Below are positions 1 through 11,291 of a stretch of 64,000 bases of DNA, one piece after another; the stretch's first letter is position 1, and each line of letters opens with the position of its first letter. The stretch is taken from positions 7,233,501 through 7,297,500 of the forward strand of contig JAPMAC010000197.1 in the NCBI GenBank assembly GCA_028671895.1, read 5' to 3'. The notes below the pieces were generated by a model. The model ran no database searches, had not been told where the DNA came from, and saw only the letters and a program-made list of their open reading frames with translations. Source of the stretch: Oenanthe sinensis (lineage: Eukaryota > Streptophyta > Magnoliopsida > Apiales > Apiaceae). The position numbers and the translations under genes were made by a program.

Positions 1-21
1 CTATATATCGACCAGGTGTTT

Positions 22-165
22 CGACCTGGAGTAGAATTTGAGGTCGAAATCGACATCAATCCAGGTCGAAAAAGGTCAAGATAATAGAAGCCCATATTGA
101 CCTCAAATTCATTCGACTTGGAAGGGGAATTGAGGTCGAAATCGACCTCATTCCAGGTCGAAATT
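22..165. repeat. Two-copy 92-bp tandem repeat rich in GGTCGA
   Basis: Two units begin at 22 and 114 (both CGACYTGGA) and share the AGGTCGAAATCGAC block at 41 and 133, giving a 92-bp period. The second unit holds a perfect inverted repeat at 131-150 with 9-base arms TGAGGTCGA and TCGACCTCA. The sequence continues off the left edge, so more units may lie outside. Origin unknown; a tandem repeat inside an LTR or leader is one possibility. Confidence 0.7.
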
Positions 166-585
166 GACTCAATTGTGAAAAGATTCTTGCTTTTTGAAGG
201 TTGTTACGAATAAAGTTCTTTGAGAACCGATTTATACAATGTTGATTCTTTAAAAGAGTTAATAATGTAAGGCCTGAGCCCCAAAAAAGAAACAAGGTTG
301 GCTAATCGAAAGCCCGATAAGGCACTTAAAACCCTTTGTGAAACTTTTACGAAAACTCATGAATTTTTCCCAAAAGTTGGGGGGCAAATGATGTGGGTAA
401 AAATAACCCTAAGAATATAATAAATATAGCATTATTATCTCATTAATTAGACCTGGTGTGGTTTAAAGGCTTGGGCCCTTGAAACGAACTAAGAAAATAA
501 GTCCTAGGATCAACTGGATTTGTAATCCAAGAATCAATTGGATTTGTAAATCCAGCCCACCAGCTCTGTTGAAGCCATAGGCCCA

Positions 586-634
586 GTAAGCCTTTATTAT
601 TAATTAATTTCGTAATTAATTAATAAGGGCTTAG
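586..634. repeat. Imperfect inverted repeat (hairpin)
   Basis: The arms contain ATTAATTAATT and its reverse complement around a TCG centre. They extend imperfectly through AAGCCTTTATT on the left and AATAAGGGCTT on the right. A stem of about 20 bp is possible. Confidence 0.6.
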
Positions 635-806
635 TAAAGGCCCGAAAAACCTCTTAAAGGCCCTAATCCTAGAAGGATCTAGAAACCCAAATATGGGAGG
701 AGTCCCACAAGGACTCTCACTCCAAAGAGGCTTAGACAACCTTGACACTAGGAGACTTGGCCACTAGACTCCTACTTCTAATCTGATTCCAAGGCCTCCA
801 TGCGCC

Positions 807-815
807 TATATAAAG
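807..815 (+). promoter_or_regulatory. Candidate TATA box
   Basis: TATATAAAG within CCTATATAAAGGGCC. It fits a plant TATA box and may be the promoter of the LTR-like stretch around it. There is no recognised coding sequence directly downstream. Confidence 0.4.
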
Positions 816-985
816 GGCCTAACCCCTCAAAATTAGAACTACGTTATTGACTTGATTCTCATACGAACTGAGATACGTAGGCAGTTAACGAGGACCTGAG
901 GAAGTCACGAAACGTTAGTGCAGCCATTAAAGTTTGAAGTTCCCCCAAACCTTAGTATTGATTGCGCATTAAATACACCTCGTTT

Positions 986-2739
986 TTAATCTGTAACACT
1001 ATTCAACTCTTTTCTCGAGCATACGTATATCATTAATAATTGTTATAAGTATAATTGTAATATGCTGGAGTGAAAATTATTAGATATAGCGTAGGAAGTT
1101 AAATGCTAATATTCAATCTAATGAATACTTTTGTATTTAGCGAAAATATTTTATCTTATTAAAATTATAGATTGAAGCAATTCAACGATTATTAGTTTCA
1201 TAATTTTGATTTGATAAAATATTAGAAGTATAATTTCTTGCATTTTGAAATTATTGATAATTATCAAGTAATGATATTTTGTTAATATTTCCATGCAATT
1301 AATTGTGATATTTTTAATATTAGTGATAATACAAGTTGTTATCTGAAATCACTAATAATAAAAATATGTCTTAATGCTTATTGTTCTACTGAATGATTGC
1401 CATGCCTATTTGATTTATATATATGCATGTTATTGGTATTTGTTTAGTATAATATAAGTATTTAATTTATTTTGATTTATTTAAATTATGATGATATAAA
1501 ACAATTCAGTGATATATTGGTTCCATGATTTAAGTAAATTAAAATAAATTTGCAGCATAATTATTCGTAGTATAAATATTCTCTTTTATTACTTTGTGAT
1601 AATTGATTAATATTTTATTACAAAATAATTGTGATATATTGATACTAATGGATTTGTTTAATCTTTATTCTAAGTAAAAATTGGTTTTTGAAAAAGCCGT
1701 TAGTATTAGTATATTTAGTTTCCTTTCTTTGACTAGATTTTAAACTTGAATGTATTAAAAAGAATTTCTTGTCTGATTCTTTTTCAAATCATTTTATTCA
1801 AAGATACATTTATTTCTCTATCAGTTTTAAAGAAGAAAATATTAAAATTCTTTTTCAAAACTTCTCTTTTGAAAATCATTTGATTTACAACCCTACTTTG
1901 ATTTCTAAATCCTAGAGTGTGAATCAAACTTTTCTTGAGGATAATCTTTCTTTAAATCTCAAAATATTTTATCCTCTCTCCAAAGCTGGTTTTAAATGCT
2001 ATATTTTCAAAACCGTTTTCTCTCTTAATTTTTCTTTTTAAAGTGGCAGAAACTTTGTGACTGCTATTTTATTCAGATAAATTATTTTTAACTTCGAGGT
2101 ATCAATCACTTGTAAAATGATTTGTTTTCAAACACTTGTTTCAATATATGTTTCACATTGATTCATAGTACCTAAACAGTGGTTGTTGCTTTGAAGGCCT
2201 TATACTGTATTGTTAAGCATTCATTCACCCCTATTGTCATGTTTTTATTTTAAGATGGGGATATTATTAGGTGGATGAAAATGATGTAAATCATAATTGC
2301 ATTATGAGTCGGAAAATCATAGTCCTCTATCTGATAAAGATGTTTTGCAAAACTATTTTCAAAACTTACAGTACTTAGGTGTTAAAGGAAAAAAGTCATT
2401 TTATTAAGATAAAATGAAGTAAGAGAGTTGAATTTCTTCTTTGGTATAAATTCCCGCGTTTTATTATGGGAAGTTTGCCTTATAAGAAATTCATAAGGGA
2501 TAGAAATTTTATCTGATACACTGTCCCGCATTTTATTATGGAATAAGTATGTTAAAGAAAATTTCTATTGGTATCATGTTCTTAAATGATAAATCTTTAG
2601 AACCGACAAAACTTTTTACTAAAAGTGCTTTAATGAAATCCATTACCATTCCTTATTATATTTTTCCTTCTCATCGGAATGAAAAATATATTTTGGAATG
2701 TTAAGGTGATTATCTTTTAATCTTAATTCATTATTTCCG
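986..2739. other. AT-rich intergenic sequence, no feature recognised
   Basis: Long runs of A/T, no significant frame and no LTR ends. A short motif (CCCGC-TTTTATTATGG) occurs twice near 2453 and 2524, the only internal repetition I noticed. It may be decayed element interior. Confidence 0.5.
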
Positions 2740-4445
2740 ATTAGCCCCCAGAGGCTATAGAAGCTGGCCAAGAGGTTGAAAACCCATCAATTTCTTACCC
2801 AGGCCATAATACCAAACACTCATTCATCCACTTCCATATATTAACCCTTGGAGATATAAGGAACTTATGTAAGTTAGAGGTTGATAAGGGAGAAACTGCA
2901 CTTGATGCAGCAAATAAGGATGAAGTCGGAAGTGCACCCACAGCTCTACCTCTAGAGAAGAAAAGTAGTATATAAACTGAGGTAACTGTATGCTCATCTA
3001 CATCTTCTCAAAAGGATGCAGAGCTGAAAAGGCAATAAAACTGTCTCTGGAATCATTCTCTCAACAGGGTGAGTTCATTGAATTTCGCTCGTCAGCCAGA
3101 GCACCTTGTATTGTGTCAAGCACACCACTGGCACTCACGCTGATGGTAATCCCAAACAGATAAATTCTAGGAACACATTGCAAGACGTGCACAGTGAGAG
3201 GTATATGCATTTAGAGGAGATACAGAATCTAGCCATACATTACATTGTCCAAGGTATCTACCTCAAACAGAAGTTAATCTTCTGCATCCTAAAAGGGAGA
3301 TTTCTTGTTCAGATTTATCTGGGCTTGAGAGGCAACTGCTTGACAAGAATTCTTCGGATGAGTCAAGTAGGGCATTTTATGCAAAACTCCCGTCACATGG
3401 TTACGAGGGAAACATAGGCTCTAAATTGTCATTTTTTACATTGCCTACTACGTCGCCCTTCCTGGAAGGAACATTTCCAGATCCTGAAAAAGAATGTCCA
3501 CCTCCCGTTTACAGAGAAGGTGTGAGGCAACTCCTTGATAGAACAAGGAAGGATTCCATAACAGATTTCAAATCTTGGGATAACCCATCTCAAAGAGGTG
3601 AGGCTCCACTAGACAGTGATTCAGCAAAAGCTATTGAGTCTGGTGCTGAGATAGTGCTTATGCATGATAGATCAAGAACACCTTAACGAGGCAATTCTCC
3701 ATTTGATAGTGATTCAGATCATTCTGATGAATCAGGTGTTGGAAATATAAATTGACGGATTTCACTTGCAGGTACAAAATGCTATATTTGAAATGCAGAG
3801 TGAAAGAGAGAGAGAGAGAGAAACACTTCAAAGTGCTCGACACTTTAGTGTAAATACCAACAGAACGTAGTAGAGGTGAGGAAATCATAGACCAAACACT
3901 TACCCTTGCTGCTTGCTACTTCCGAAAGAAGAGCTACTATGATTTCCCAATTAATGACAGACGAGAAACTTCTTTGGAAGACAAACCATTCAAAAGATGG
4001 GCCATTGGTGGATTCCTCAACTAAAGAGGATAATTTAGTAAGAAAAAAGAAAAAAAGGAAAAAGGAGAAGTTAATAAAGTCTTATATTCATATCCTTAGG
4101 AGAAACTAATATCATTTCGGGGAGAATTTAGACAAGAAGAAGAATTACATTCTCAGGGGGAGAACATTACTTGAGCTATGTTCAGTGTTCTATTGAAGAC
4201 GTTCCCAGGAATTTTAATTTTTATGAAGCTCTGTTTATGATAAGTTCTTTAAGTTCGACTACGAAGAATTTTGAAGCAGAGAAAGCTCAAACACAGACAG
4301 AAATGAAGATGATACTATATGAATATCAGTTCAGTGCTAGAGGAACAAACATCTTTCATTTTTGTTATACAAGAATTTTGGAAATACAGTATCTAATCCA
4401 GAAAAACCAGTAGCACTATTTATAAGTCTCGGAAGATTACTTTTT
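2740..4445 (+). pseudogene. Degraded coding-like region of unknown family
   Basis: Several stretches on the + strand look protein-coding but change frame or meet stops. One runs from about 2745 to 2972 and is acidic. One runs from about 3195 to 3683, contains CPPPVYREGVRQLLDRTRKD and ends in a Ser/Asp-rich tail. Another is at 4171-4413. A frame change is needed between the 3106 frame and the 3426 frame. There is a (GA)n run at about 3804-3821. I do not recognise the protein. It could be a captured or dead plant gene, or the 3' ORF of a SIRE-type element, since a PPT/LTR-start-like sequence follows at 4506-4520. The assignment is uncertain. Confidence 0.35.
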
Positions 4446-4505
4446 CTAGGTGTTAGTGGAGTTATCCTCTCTATGAGATTTGTTTGCTATGTTTAACAAT
4501 CAAAT

Positions 4506-4654
4506 AAGAGGAGATTGTTGGTGAGATTACGAAGTTGTATGAATAGTAATCGTGATAACTCAACACTAGAATAGGACAAGTAAATAATACTACGCCTACA
4601 CAGAAATCAGGAAGAAATGAAGACAAGGCAAATACAGTGAATCAGGATATATAA
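4506..4654 (+). other. Possible PPT plus start of a truncated copia LTR
   Basis: A purine run AAGAGGAGA (4506-4514) is followed by TGTTGGTGAGATTACG, which resembles the PPT and 5' LTR start of plant copia elements. The sequence then meets the gypsy 5' LTR remnant at about 4655. No second copy of this LTR was found in the window, so this rests on motif resemblance only. Confidence 0.3.
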
Positions 4655-7360
4655 AGTAAATTGTATAAATTTACAATTAACCTGATACATACATATGTAT
4701 GCTAAGAGTGGGTTCTTATATGATTATAGAGTACCCGGAGCGTGGAGAAGTTGGAATAGCATTCCTTGGACATCAGGAAAGTTTCCAACTCTATCCTTTT
4801 ATTCCATATCAAAATATTATTGATTCATGGTGATGCCAAAACTCTTGAAATCTTTGACTTGATGATAAGTTCTTTGATTATACATTTTATTGTTGTGTTA
4901 GAACTACTTAGCTCAGTGTTGTGGTTGAAAATGCACGTTGGCATTTCACCTTGAACTGTTTTATTCATTTATAACCAAATTATGAGACGACTCTGAACTT
5001 CTTAAAAAGTTAGAGTTCGTATAGCAGATTCCTAAACTCTAGACTTTATAACGGTTTATTGGTTATAAAGCTCTGTGGTGTTTGAAGTTCCATTCAGATG
5101 GAACTATATACTGTGCGTTCGCGCCTCTGAACTTCTCAAAAAGTCCGAGAACGCCTTTCATCAGTTTCGTATAACTGAACCTAGTGTCGAGTGCATCTTT
5201 TGGTGCTCGATGGTCGACCGGGAGTAGTCTATTATTTCTCGACTATTAGTCGATATTATCCAGGGATTCTCCCTGGAATATATGTTTTGAATTATTAATT
5301 AGTATGGGATTGGGATTAGTTAATTTTGATTAATATCTCATCAATATTTTAAATAATATTTAGCTTTATTAAATATTATTTAAAGAGTATAGAAAGTGTT
5401 TGAATATTAATTAAATACTTTCAATTCATGTGAAATTATTTAAATATTATTTAAAATTGACTAAATATTATTTAAATATTTTAGGGCATTTAAAAGTATT
5501 TAACTATTGATTAAATACTTTCAAATCATTTTGATTTATTTAAATATTATTTAATATTGATCAAATATTATTTAAATATGTTGAATCATTTAAGATTATG
5601 TAAATATTAAATAATCTTGATTAAATTCGAATTAAATATTTTAATTCTTTTAAATCATTATAATATTTTTTGAGGACTATTCTAGGCCTCATAAATATTA
5701 ATGAAATATTTATTCGTTCTTTAAAAATATTCTAGAGTTATCTGTAATTCTTTAAATATTATTTTTCATTAAATAATAAATACTGAGCTGTGACTCGAAT
5801 ATTCTGTATTTATTTTGAGTCGATAACTCCATGTTAGGGAGGGAATATCTGACTCCGATATTGCTTCCGGTTATATTGGTGCCTTTAAAGCCCATTAGCT
5901 CACTCCAAAAATGTAATATCTTTGTGGAGTCTATTTTAATTCGTATTAGCGGCTCCCCGGTCGCGTTCTTGAGTCTTCTTGATTCAACGATTTCTATCTT
6001 GTTAATTCGTTAACTGAGAGTCAACCCAGATGCTCCAAGAGTACTCCCACCTCGTTTCGGGAGCCAAGCTATTGTCAGATATTGAAATCTGACAATGTGT
6101 CATTGTTGTTCTGGAAGGTTGGATTAAATTCCCTTCATCATCCGTTGATTGAAATCCTAAAATGGATTGTTATTGATCTGGAAGGTTGGATTAAATTCCC
6201 TTCCTCATCCGTTGATTGAAATCCTAAAGTGGATTGTTGTTGTTCTGGAAGGTTGGATTAAATTCCCTTCTAGATTTGATGATTTTCAAAGTATTCATCA
6301 GGGACTGGAGTCAGGTTGCGTAAGAGGTCGGTGACGCACGACCTAGCCAAAATAATGACCTAAATGCGGTCTAGGGTGACGTCCCGATAAGGGGTTGTCC
6401 TTCTACTAGTAGAGAAAGTGATTGGTTTTTCTATTATACAATGCGACTGATCATCGCGTACAGTAGGGCGTTGAAAAATCTCCATATAGTCCTATTTCTT
6501 TCAATTGGAATTTGACGTTGCACTGTAACGAAAGCCAATGTGCTAAGTTACTGATAGTGATAATGAGAACTGTTGAGCTTTTATTGCTTCTTTTCGCAGT
6601 ATCTTGAACTGCCTTCTTATTGATGCTCAAATAAATGGTACTCAGTGGTTGATGCCATTGTGCTAAATTGTCGATTCCGTTGTTCCCAAAACTGTGAACT
6701 TAAAATGTGGTATTGCAATAACTTGAATTGCGTTCTTATCATGAATATCTTCTTGTCTCGTGAACTCTGATTCCTTTATTGTTGAGATATGGTTGGTTAT
6801 ACATCTTCACTCATATTGCAAGTTGTATACTTTTATTGTTGAATATCCAGTTGGGATAATTATGGCTATCACCTTTTTCTTGAAATATTCTGATAAATAA
6901 CTTGCTGAGCATTCTTTGGCTCATTTTTGCTTTTTGTAAACCTTATATCTTGCAGTAAGACTTGTCCAGGGGATGCAAAGGAAAAAGGGAGGCTCGAGCT
7001 TGAGTTAGTCAGGTTCAAGGCTTCTACAAATGGTGCAAGAAAAATAGGATTTCAGATTTGAATCCTAAGACTTATTGTAAAACATATACTTGGCAATGAA
7101 TCTTGAAATAATATTTACTTCTAATGTCACATCATGTAGAGGTTATATTAGTATTGTGAGATCCTGAGGTTATATTGGTTGTAATAACTGTTATTATTTT
7201 AAGTTCGTCTCTTGAGACTATAACTCGAGTTGTGTATTTGGTTTGGGGTCATTGCTTGTATGTTGGATTGTTATAATTGTTAAAGCAAGTGAGTATTATT
7301 TATTGTGGAAATTGGACAGTGACAACCTGGATTCCTGACCCCGGGTCTGGGGGCGTCACA
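4655..7360 (+). repeat. Truncated 5' LTR of the gypsy element
   Basis: Matches 22506-25210 of the 3' LTR almost base for base. The first 2.2 kb of the LTR is missing; the match begins near AGTAAATTGTATAAATT at 4655. It contains an AT-rich block (about 5280-5780) of repeated TAAATATTATTTAAAT words and a 67-bp tandem repeat, and ends in CA at 7360, four bases before the PBS. Confidence 0.9.
6101..6280 (+). repeat. 67-bp tandem repeat inside the gypsy 5' LTR
   Basis: CTGGAAGGTTGGATTAAATT starts at 6111, 6178 and 6245, exactly 67 bp apart, with the intervening sequence also conserved. The same array occurs in the 3' LTR, and a reduced form in the solo LTR. Confidence 0.9.
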
Positions 7361-7364
7361 GAGA

Positions 7365-7377
7365 TGGTATCAGAGCT
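7365..7377 (+). other. Primer-binding site of the gypsy element (tRNA-Met)
   Basis: TGGTATCAGAGCT lies four bases after the LTR end (GTCACA at 7360). It is complementary to the 3' end of plant initiator tRNA-Met, the usual primer. Confidence 0.85.
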
Positions 7378-9279
7378 CTAGGTTATAGTACTCAGGAACG
7401 AGAGAGTTAAGAGTTATGTTTGGATAAGATTAATAGAGAGCGAGCTCCTATCGAAGTCATATTCAGGCTATCGGATGTAGCAGTGATTTATATTATGAGG
7501 CTAATGTACTCATATAAGGATAGTTAGGAAAGATAATAAGAACTTTCCTTACAAAGATGTCTGACACTAGCCGAGGAGACTCGTCTGAGTAAGAGGATTT
7601 ATGATTGAGAATGAGAGTTCGAGAATTATGGAGCACCTATAAAGGAATCCAGACATGCTATAAGCGTAGCACTAAGTATGCGAGTACCCCAGGACTGAGG
7701 GGAGCATTACTGAGCTAAGAGAACCACTTCCTTCTTGGCACAATAGTTAAGGTGATCGTGTTCGAACTGATGGCGTGTCAAATCTTCCCCAATCTTTCAT
7801 CAATTGGCAATAAGCCAAAGAGATAGTATGCATTTCAGCAAACCCTTGTTAAGGTTATGGAGCGAATGTGATTGATGGTCCAAGATATTGACCATTGATA
7901 TTGTTGACTGATTTGTGGATACTCAAGAGTAAGTATATATGTATAGTGAATGATGAGCTATTGATGTTTGGGGGTCACTAAAGAACCAAGATTATTTGTG
8001 AATGTGTTGGGATTGTAATTGAGGTGTTTTTACACCGGGCATAGTCCAACTTACGAATAGGTCATTCCCAATTTTCTGTAGAAATACATTCCCATTAGTT
8101 TAATGAAATTTAGAAATAAGAAGACGTGTAAATGGAATGTTTCAGGGTAAAATGGTGTAGTATGGCTTAAAGAATATGGCCATCTATATATGAGTAATAT
8201 TGAGGATTTTATTGAGGATTCTCTGAGAGTAAAGAGTAAAGCCCTAAATTTAAATGATATATGGTGTGCATACAATGTAGAGTTGCAACAAAGAGATGAG
8301 ATACACACATGATGTAGTGTTGAGTATATTAAGGATTTCAAATTAAAGAAAGCCTTGGAGTAGGAATGACCGCCACATTACAAAAATGATGGTTGGGTTA
8401 ACCAGTATAGATGATTTATGGCATAAGTGCTTGTATGAAGCTACTTCTTTTAATAGTGAAATTCTGGACTAGAGAGCGGTCCGAGTAACCATTGATGATA
8501 AAATGGTTTGGATTGAGATAGGTGGTTCGGGGGAAAGGTCCCGTGACCCAGACATAAACCCATATGTGCAGCTTGATTGATATTATATAGAATGGACAAT
8601 ATATTTATCCCTTTAGTATTACACTAAAGATTGTACATGACACTAGTGTTGGAAAGTGACAGTTGCAAACCCCTGACGATATCCGTATATGATGATCCTA
8701 AATTTCTGAAAGGTATTTGGTTGAGGCCTAATAAGGTCGCTGATTCAGCAAGACTTCTTATGAACTTTGTCGAACAAAGAATTCTTTAGCCATAGTTGTT
8801 TCTTGTATTATGCAACTATTTCCTAAGTATCTGGAAATTCAGATGTAATTGGAGTTTTAGACCTGAAACAAGAGTGTGTTAGATCATGAATCAAAGTCTA
8901 TAGGAATTGTCAAGGTTTTCTTAAAAGTAGTGAATTGAGAATAAAGTCACAATGTTGGAAATAACTAATTGTGATAGAATGTGGAAATGAAGTGACGAAA
9001 AAGGAAAAGAAATTTGAGGACTAGAAAGGAAGCTAAATGTTTGGAGATTCTAAAAAACCATTTGATAATGAATTAGAGTTCTACTTCGGGAAGAACAGTG
9101 GATTAAGAAATATGAGCGGGTTGGCGTACTGTTAATTGTGGTTCACCCAAGCCAATCGAGGCCTCACTTACTAAACAGTGAGTCTGACATGGGAGAATAT
9201 GTGAAATGGACAGCAAGGAACTATTTAATAAGGAGAGTACGCAGTAGTTAAAGAATTGGAAGATATAACCCTTAGTGAT
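7378..9279 (+). other. Decayed gypsy interior, gag region
   Basis: By position this is where gag and protease should be, but stops occur in all frames and I cannot recognise a gag, zinc-knuckle or protease motif. Only the flanking PBS and RT remnants place it. Confidence 0.5.
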
Positions 9280-9850
9280 ATTTTGGGGTTACCACCGTTA
9301 GAGATCATGTCATTCGTCATTGACCTAGTGTTATGAGCAACTTCGGCATTGGAGGCATCTTAAAAGATGGCACTTGTCAGCATAAAAGAGTTAGTCACTC
9401 AGTTATAAAGACTATTATATATAAAGGTATCATAAGATTGAAAGTGTTACTATGAAGTACACATGTTTTGTTTGTAAAGGAAACGGATAGCGGCATGAGA
9501 CCGCGCATACATTGGTGAGAATGGTTGAAGTGAATTGATTAAGTTAGCAATCAAAATTGGATACCGACAACATGGGTAGACAGAATATTTGACCACTTCA
9601 AGAAATTAGTCTACTGGTGAAGATATATTCAGGATAAGTTATTATCAACTAAAATAATTACCTTGATAGTATGCAAGGATGGCATTTAGCACGCGATAAG
9701 GACAGTATGAGTCTTTGATGAGGTAGCTTGTATTAATGAATGCACCTGTACCTTCTAAGGATTAATTTGAGTTGCAAGAAATAATTGGACAAGTTGTCGT
9801 AGTCTTCACAAAAGATATCCTGATCGGGCTAAAAGTGAAGGAAGAACCCG
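9280..9850 (+). pseudogene. Gypsy reverse transcriptase remnant
   Basis: Broken frames read as Ty3/gypsy RT in the expected order. DILGLPPLEIMSFVIDLV (about 9279) resembles the entry to the RT domain. HVLFVKETDSGMRPRI (about 9465) resembles the VLFVKKKDGSMRLCIDYR block. A segment like the LFDQL / KIDL-SGYHQ block follows near 9570-9640. MNAPVPSKD and VVVFTKDILIGLKVKEEPE (about 9735-9850) correspond to the NAP motif and the VVFIDDILIYSK catalytic block, with the first catalytic Asp changed to Lys. Many stops and frame changes make it non-functional. Confidence 0.75.
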
Positions 9851-10785
9851 AAGGTAAAATATATATATCATTAGAAAATCTTAAGAGAAAAGAGGTTGGA
9901 TGACAAATTCTGTAAGAATGAGCTTTGGGTAAAATGAGTTTAAAATTTTGGAGGCATATAGTAAGTGGTGAAGGAAATTTGAGGAAAGTAAAGAATAGAT
10001 GTGAGTAATTGTCCTGATGTGGTAAGTACCAGATGGTAAAAGGTGAATCTTGTAATTAATAATGATATGTCTTGCAAGGGAAGGATTGTGTGCGGGTGCA
10101 ACATAGTAGAAATAATTTAAATTCGTCTGAGTAACGGGAGAAATACGAATTAAGGTATCCTACTGATGAATTGAAGGAAATAGCCATAACGGTTGTACTT
10201 AAGCTGTGGAAACGTCACTCGAATGGGGAGAAATGGAGAAAGTACAAAGACCATAAGAGTCTTAAGGATTTATTCATTCGGAAAGAATAGAAAGGGGAAA
10301 TAAAAAATTTGGGGATTTTGTCAATAGGTTCCTAAATGAGTAGGGACTGTTGTATATTGAGTTCGTAATGCATTAAGGAATGAAAATTTCAAAATATATT
10401 TTCTCTCCCTTTCAAAATCATTTTCTTCTAAATGTTAACTATTTTTCATCCGATTGAGATAAACAATGCATATGGTGTGACTTCTTGTCTGTGTGACAAA
10501 AGTCTGGTGGGCAACCACTCGATTATGTATTATAAGCCAGAAAGTATGAAAGACTGGCCATCTTGAGTACAAATATGGTTGTTCTCAGTCATATCCAAAT
10601 TAATTTCTTCCTTATCTCTCATATACATTAAAAATGAGTTATTGATTTACAAACCACTCTGATCATTTTCTTTGATGATCTTCATTGAAAAGATCTCTAT
10701 TAAAATTATGTACAAGGTTATCATTTATAGAAAGTTTATACCTTGGATTTCAAAAGAAGTAGGATAATTACTTACTATACATAGA
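9851..10785 (+). other. Decayed gypsy interior between RT and integrase
   Basis: RNase H and the N-terminal part of integrase are expected here. I see no convincing motif and stops are frequent. The distance from RT to the integrase tail is shorter than in intact elements, so deletions are likely. Confidence 0.45.
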
Positions 10786-11174
10786 GCTTTTATACGACTC
10801 TGGTTACCACTCATATAAAGTCATTCCACCTTACGAAGTTTAGTGCGAACGAAAGTATCGATCTACTTTGCGTTAAGGACAAAATTGATGAATGATAGAT
10901 AATTGTGGACATGGACCGGTTGACAGGCATGGGATACCAGTTTTAGTATGGGAAGCGATTAATGATAACCCAAGGTAGACAAAGCGAATTTGGTGACCAA
11001 GCCAGGAATGGCAGAGAGTATGAAGCGAAAGACTTCGTGTTGCTGAAAGCATTATCGTGGAAAGAAATAACGAGATTTGGTATGAAAGAGAATCTATGCA
11101 AGAGGAATATTGAATCTTTTAAGGTCTTGAAGTATATTAAGAAGGTACACATGAAGAGACGCTCTTTCCAATGA
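10786..11174 (+). pseudogene. Gypsy integrase C-terminal remnant
   Basis: At about 10793-10862 the frame YHSYKVIPPYEV*CERKYRS matches the gypsy integrase core end (YHSSI-M-PYEALYGRKCRS). From 10962 an open 70-codon stretch reads EAKDFVLLKALSWKEITRFG and then ESFKVLKYI. This matches the conserved GDHVFLKVSPMKG--RFGKKGKL-PRYIGPFEVLERI tail that ends gypsy integrase before any chromodomain. The two parts are separated by stops, so it is a dead fragment. Confidence 0.8.
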
Positions 11175-11278
11175 ATCAGTCTTGCGTATTATATGCGGGT
11201 GTTACGAAACTATAGTGTAGGCGTTAAGCATGCGTTAGAATACGAAATTATAGATATCATCGAGGACGGAATTCTTTT

Positions 11279-11290
11279 AAGGAGGGGAGA
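11279..11290 (+). other. Polypurine tract of the gypsy element
   Basis: AAGGAGGGGAGA directly before the 3' LTR start TGTAATAACCCG at 11292; the usual priming site for plus-strand synthesis. Confidence 0.85.
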
Positions 11291-11291
11291 C

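Larger units (their letters stand above)
166..985 (+). other. Non-coding, LTR-like or promoter-like stretch
   Basis: No open frame of note. It contains an inverted repeat (about 586-634) and a TATA box followed by a GC-richer stretch, as in the U3/R part of plant LTRs. I could not find paired LTR ends, a PBS or a target duplication in the window, so assignment to an LTR is a guess. Confidence 0.35.

Noticed and set aside
3804..3821. GA microsatellite as a regulatory GAGA element
   Set aside because: No promoter or gene start nearby. It is a simple repeat.
9467..9515. Possible gag zinc knuckle (CFVCKGNG-RHETAH) in the gypsy interior
   Set aside because: Spacing does not fit CX2CX4HX4C, and in the neighbouring frame the same bases read HVLFVKETDSGMRP, which matches the RT block and lies in the correct order.
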